Below are positions 11,553-14,414 of a stretch of 14,414 bases of DNA, one piece after another; the first letter of the stretch is position 1; each line of letters begins with the position of its first letter. The stretch comes from Prado023 sp039812125 (GTDB lineage Bacteria > Actinomycetota > Actinomycetes > S36-B12 > CAIYMF01), in NCBI GenBank assembly GCA_039812125.1, contig JBDHZV010000063.1:1-14414 (forward strand), in the 5' to 3' direction. The translations under genes and the position numbers were made by a program. Below the pieces are notes generated by a model. That model was not told where the DNA came from. It worked only from the letters and a program-made list of their open reading frames with translations, and made no database searches.

Positions 11553-13159
11553 TGCGCGCCGCGATCACGGGCTCCGCCTCCCGCCTGCTGGGCACGTTCC
11601 GCGACTTCACGGCCGGCCAGAAGCTGGTGGCCGTCGTCGGGACCACCGCGCTGCTGCTGGGCGCGTTCGTGGTGTTCCGCTGGGTGTCCGCCCCCAGCTA
11701 CACCCCGCTGTTCAGCGGCCTGGCCCCCACCGACGCGTCCGCGGTGATCGACCAGCTGGAGTCCTCGGGCGTGCCCTACCAGCTGGCCGACGGCGGCGGC
11801 ACGATCATGGTGCCCCGCGACTCCGTCTACCAGACCCGCATCGCGCTGAGTGGCGAGGGCCTGCCCGGCGACAGCAGCAGCGGCTACTCGATCCTCGACG
11901 GGCAGGGCCTGTCCACCTCCCAGTTCAAGGAGCAGACCGACTTCAAGCGCGCCATGGAGGGCGAGCTGGCCAAGACCATCGAGGCCCTGGACAGCGTCGA
12001 CACCGCGGTCGTTCACCTGGCCATCCCGGCCAAGGAGGTCTTCAGCGACTCCCAGGACCCGACCACCGCCTCCGTGCTGATCAAGACCCGGGCCGGCAGC
12101 ACGCTGACCCCGGGCCAGGTGCAGGCCGTGGTCAACCTGGTCGCGTCGAGCATCGACGGGCTGTCGCCGGACAACGTCACCGTGGCCGACTCCACCGGTG
12201 CCGTGCTGTCCGCGCCGGGCAACTCCGCCGCCGCGTCGGCCACCACCCAGACCCAGCAGGTCGAGGACTTCCAGGACCGGATGCGCAACCAGGTCCAGAC
12301 CATGCTCGACCGCGTCCTGGGCGTGGGCAACTCCGCGGCTGAGGTCACCGCGGTGCTCAGCTTCGACAAGAAGGTGACCCGGACCACGCGCTACTTCGAC
12401 AACCCGATCGCCGCGTCGTCCTCGGAGAGCACCGAGACCTACACCGGTGCGCAGGCCGACCAGGCCGGAGGGGTCGTCGGCACCGTGCCGCAGACCGGTG
12501 CCACCGCCAGCCCGGGCAGCGCCACCGGCTCCTCGCAGTACTCCAAGACCTCGCGGACCGCCGACAACGCCCTCAACCAGACCGTGGAGGAGCGCGAGGC
12601 CGCACCTGGCGGCGTCGAGTCCCTGCACGTCGGCGTGGTGCTCGACCAGTCCCGGCTCAACGGGGTCGACCCCCTGGAGGTCCAGGCACTGGTGTCCTCG
12701 GCGCTGGGCATCGACGCCAAGCGCGGCGACACCGTGCAGGTCAGCGCCCTGCCGTTCGACCGGACCGTCGAGGAGGCCAACGCCAAGGAGCTCGAGGCCG
12801 CCGCGTCGGCCGAGCAGCGGGCCGGGCTGATGTCGCTCGGGCGCAACATCGGACTGGGCATCCTGCTGGCCGTGCTGCTGCTGGCGGCGTGGGTCCGGTC
12901 CCGGCGCAACGCCGCAGCCCGCGAGGCCGAGGGCAGCCGTTCCTGGGTCGACCAGCTGCGCCTCGAAGGCGAGGGGGCCCCCGAGCCCGTCGCGGTGGGC
13001 GCCGGGGCGGGCGCCGCGGGGAACCCGGCCGTGGTCGCCCTGGAGGCCTCGGACGCCCAGCGGACCGCCGAGATCCGCGAGGACATCGCCGACATGGTCG
13101 GGCGCCAGCCTGAGGACGTCGCGGCGCTGCTGCGCAACTGGCTGGCGGAGAAGCCATGA
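11552..13159 (+). CDS. fliF: Flagellar MS-ring protein FliF
   Basis: A 535-aa inner-membrane ring protein, the base on which the flagellum is built. TM1 lies at about residues 27-45 (LVAVVGTTALLLGAFVVF) and TM2 at about 434-449 (LGILLAVLLLAAWV). Between them come the ring-building domains: PLFSGLAPTDASAVIDQLES, YSILDGQGLSTSQFKEQTDF, the RBM segment DSVDTAVVHLAIPAKEVFSD, and the beta-collar region around a low-complexity Thr/Ser/Gly stretch (about 290-340). The cytoplasmic tail ends IREDIADMVGRQPEDVAALL, the segment that binds FliG. The ATG overlaps the fliE stop by one base and fliG overlaps the end by four bases. Length and architecture are normal. Confidence 0.95.
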   Translation: MRAAITGSASRLLGTFRDFTAGQKLVAVVGTTALLLGAFVVFRWVSAPSYTPLFSGLAPTDASAVIDQLESSGVPYQLADGGGTIMVPRDSVYQTRIALSGEGLPGDSSSGYSILDGQGLSTSQFKEQTDFKRAMEGELAKTIEALDSVDTAVVHLAIPAKEVFSDSQDPTTASVLIKTRAGSTLTPGQVQAVVNLVASSIDGLSPDNVTVADSTGAVLSAPGNSAAASATTQTQQVEDFQDRMRNQVQTMLDRVLGVGNSAAEVTAVLSFDKKVTRTTRYFDNPIAASSSESTETYTGAQADQAGGVVGTVPQTGATASPGSATGSSQYSKTSRTADNALNQTVEEREAAPGGVESLHVGVVLDQSRLNGVDPLEVQALVSSALGIDAKRGDTVQVSALPFDRTVEEANAKELEAAASAEQRAGLMSLGRNIGLGILLAVLLLAAWVRSRRNAAAREAEGSRSWVDQLRLEGEGAPEPVAVGAGAGAAGNPAVVALEASDAQRTAEIREDIADMVGRQPEDVAALLRNWLAEKP

Positions 13160-14199
13160 CCACCGAGGCTGCCGCCGCAGCCGTCGCCAACGCCACGACC
13201 GCCCCCGGCCTGCGCCGGGCGGCGATCGTGATGATCCAGCTCGGCAAGGACTGGGCGACCTCGGTGCTGTCCCACCTGCCGGAGTCCGACGTCGAGGCGA
13301 TCACCGCCGAGATCGCCCGGCTGGAGTCGGTCAGCTCCGCCGAGACCGAGTCGGTGCTGCACGACTTCCGCACCCAGCTGGCCGCCCGCGCCCACCAGTA
13401 CCAGGGGGGGATGACCTTCGCCCAGCACCTGCTCGAGCACTCCATGGGCCGGGACCGCGCCGCCGAGATGCTCGAGCGGATCAGCGCCGCGGCCATCGAG
13501 CACCCGTTCAAGTTCCTGCAGCGGGCCGACCCGGCCCAGCTGCGCACCTTCATCGGCGACGAGCACCCCCAGGTGATCGCGCTGGTGCTGGCCCACACCC
13601 CGCCGGAGACCGCCTCGGCGGTCCTGGCCAGCCTGTCCTCGGCGCAGCAGGCCGACGTGGCCCACCGGATCGCCGTGATGGACCGCACGTCACCGTCGAT
13701 CATCCGCATCGTCGAGACGACCCTGAAGCGGCAGATGTCCTCCATGCTGCAACCCGCCACGGAGACGGCACGGGTCGGCGGGGTGGACTCGCTGGTCCAC
13801 ATCATCAACCGCTCCGACCGCTCCACCGAGCGCCAGATCGTCGAGGGCCTGCACGGCGTCAGCCCCGAGCTGGCCAACGAGGTGCGCTCGCGGATGTTCC
13901 TGTTCGAGGACATCGTCCAGCTCGACGACCGCTCGGTGCAGCAGGTGCTGCGCCTCGTCGACGCCAACGACCTGGCCATAGCCCTCAAGGGCGTGACCGA
14001 CGTGGTGCGGGACAAGATCACCAACAACATGTCCGAGCGGGCCTCGACCAACCTCATGGAGGAGGTCGACCTGCTCGGTGCGGTGCGCCTGCGCGACGTC
14101 GAGGAGGCCCGCCAGAAGATCATCGGCACGATCCGCCAGCTCGAGGAGCAGGGACAGATCATCGTCAGGAGGGGCAACGATGACGAGTTCGTGGACTGA
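13156..14199 (+). CDS. fliG: Flagellar motor switch protein FliG
   Basis: A 347-aa rotor protein that takes torque from the MotA stator and reverses the motor. The N domain (about 18-105) binds FliF: LRRAAIVMIQLGKDWATSVL. The middle domain carries the EHPQ motif (Glu136-Gln139) followed by VIALVLAHTPPETASAVLAS; it contacts FliM. The C domain (about 235-347) has the torque helix MFLFEDIVQLDDRSVQQVLR with the charged residues used at the stator interface, then ALKG and VRDKITNNMSERA. It ends with an acidic tail. ATG 13156 overlaps fliF by four bases, with GGCGGAG as ribosome site. fliH overlaps its last 20 bases. Confidence 0.95.
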   Translation: MTTEAAAAAVANATTAPGLRRAAIVMIQLGKDWATSVLSHLPESDVEAITAEIARLESVSSAETESVLHDFRTQLAARAHQYQGGMTFAQHLLEHSMGRDRAAEMLERISAAAIEHPFKFLQRADPAQLRTFIGDEHPQVIALVLAHTPPETASAVLASLSSAQQADVAHRIAVMDRTSPSIIRIVETTLKRQMSSMLQPATETARVGGVDSLVHIINRSDRSTERQIVEGLHGVSPELANEVRSRMFLFEDIVQLDDRSVQQVLRLVDANDLAIALKGVTDVVRDKITNNMSERASTNLMEEVDLLGAVRLRDVEEARQKIIGTIRQLEEQGQIIVRRGNDDEFVD

Positions 14200-14414
14200 G
14201 CGGGCCACCGTCGTGCGGTGCGACGCCGTGAACCAGGACCCCCGTGCGCGCGTCGAGGTGCTGACCGGGTCCTGGGCCCGGCTGGCCGACGCCGAGGACG
14301 GCTGCGCCCCGACCCCCACGCCCGCGCTGGGATCGGCTGCGATGGTGGACCAGGCCCGCGCCGCCGGTCGGGCGCAGGGCTACGCGCGCGGCTGGGCCGA
14401 GGGCCGCCGCGCCG
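14180..14414 (+). CDS. fliH: Flagellar assembly protein FliH, N-terminal part
   Basis: A partial frame of 78 codons running off the window. ATG 14180 lies inside the end of fliG (20-base overlap) and is preceded by a strong AGGAGGGG (14167-14174) at five bases. The visible part begins MTSSWTERATVVR and reaches ARAAGRAQGYARGWAEGRRA, the repeated A/G-x-x-x-G pattern typical of FliH, which dimerises and restrains the export ATPase FliI. Gene order fliF-fliG-fliH supports the call. The C-terminal ATPase-binding half is outside the window. Confidence 0.85.
   Translation, partial: MTSSWTERATVVRCDAVNQDPRARVEVLTGSWARLADAEDGCAPTPTPALGSAAMVDQARAAGRAQGYARGWAEGRRA

Noticed and set aside
12741..14177. 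478-codon minus-strand frame opposite fliF and fliG
   Set aside because: Serine/arginine-rich shadow of two certain genes, with no recognisable domain.

Overview
The window is about 14.4 kb of very GC-rich DNA. Nearly every third codon position is G or C, GTG starts are frequent, and two genes look leaderless. This points to a motile actinobacterium; genus cannot be set from the sequence alone. No tRNA, rRNA, CRISPR array, insertion sequence or phage gene was recognised.

Left part (1-5988), mixed housekeeping and unknown genes: a large membrane acyltransferase with a C-terminal SGNH esterase domain (101-2200, +); convergent to it, a membrane-bound HAMP/GAF-like/GGDEF diguanylate cyclase (2232-3638, -); a PhnB-like VOC protein (3721-4131, -) and a ten-helix EamA/DMT transporter (4162-5079, -). 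Three small unrecognised genes of 59, 80 and 70 codons follow (5237-5416 +, 5523-5765 +, 5776-5988 -). A 389-bp non-coding stretch (5989-6377) then leads into the motility genes.

Right part (6378-14414, all +), a flagellar cluster: the flagellar sigma factor FliA; flagellin FliC with its own sigma-28-type promoter; filament cap FliD; flagellin chaperone FliS; a 106-aa unrecognised protein in the usual FliT position; then, behind a second sigma-28-type promoter, a tightly overlapping operon flgB-flgC-fliE-fliF-fliG-fliH covering proximal rod, MS-ring, rotor switch and export ATPase regulator. FliH is cut by the window end. FliA would transcribe flagellin and, by the promoter found here, also the basal-body operon. 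The upstream diguanylate cyclase could tie c-di-GMP to motility.

The most striking observation is in flagellin. The frame is interrupted by an amber codon (TAG, 8068-8070) exactly where a Q/E/T-type residue is expected, and a perfectly preserved 35-codon C-terminal D0 domain follows in the same frame (8071-8178, ending in TGA). As written, the gene gives a 230-aa protein lacking the terminal helix needed for filament assembly and FliS binding. Candidate explanations are a fresh nonsense mutation, a sequencing error, amber readthrough, or re-initiation at an ATG three bases after the stop. TAG also ends three other genes here (the transporter, the 80-aa gene and fliA), which argues against genome-wide recoding.
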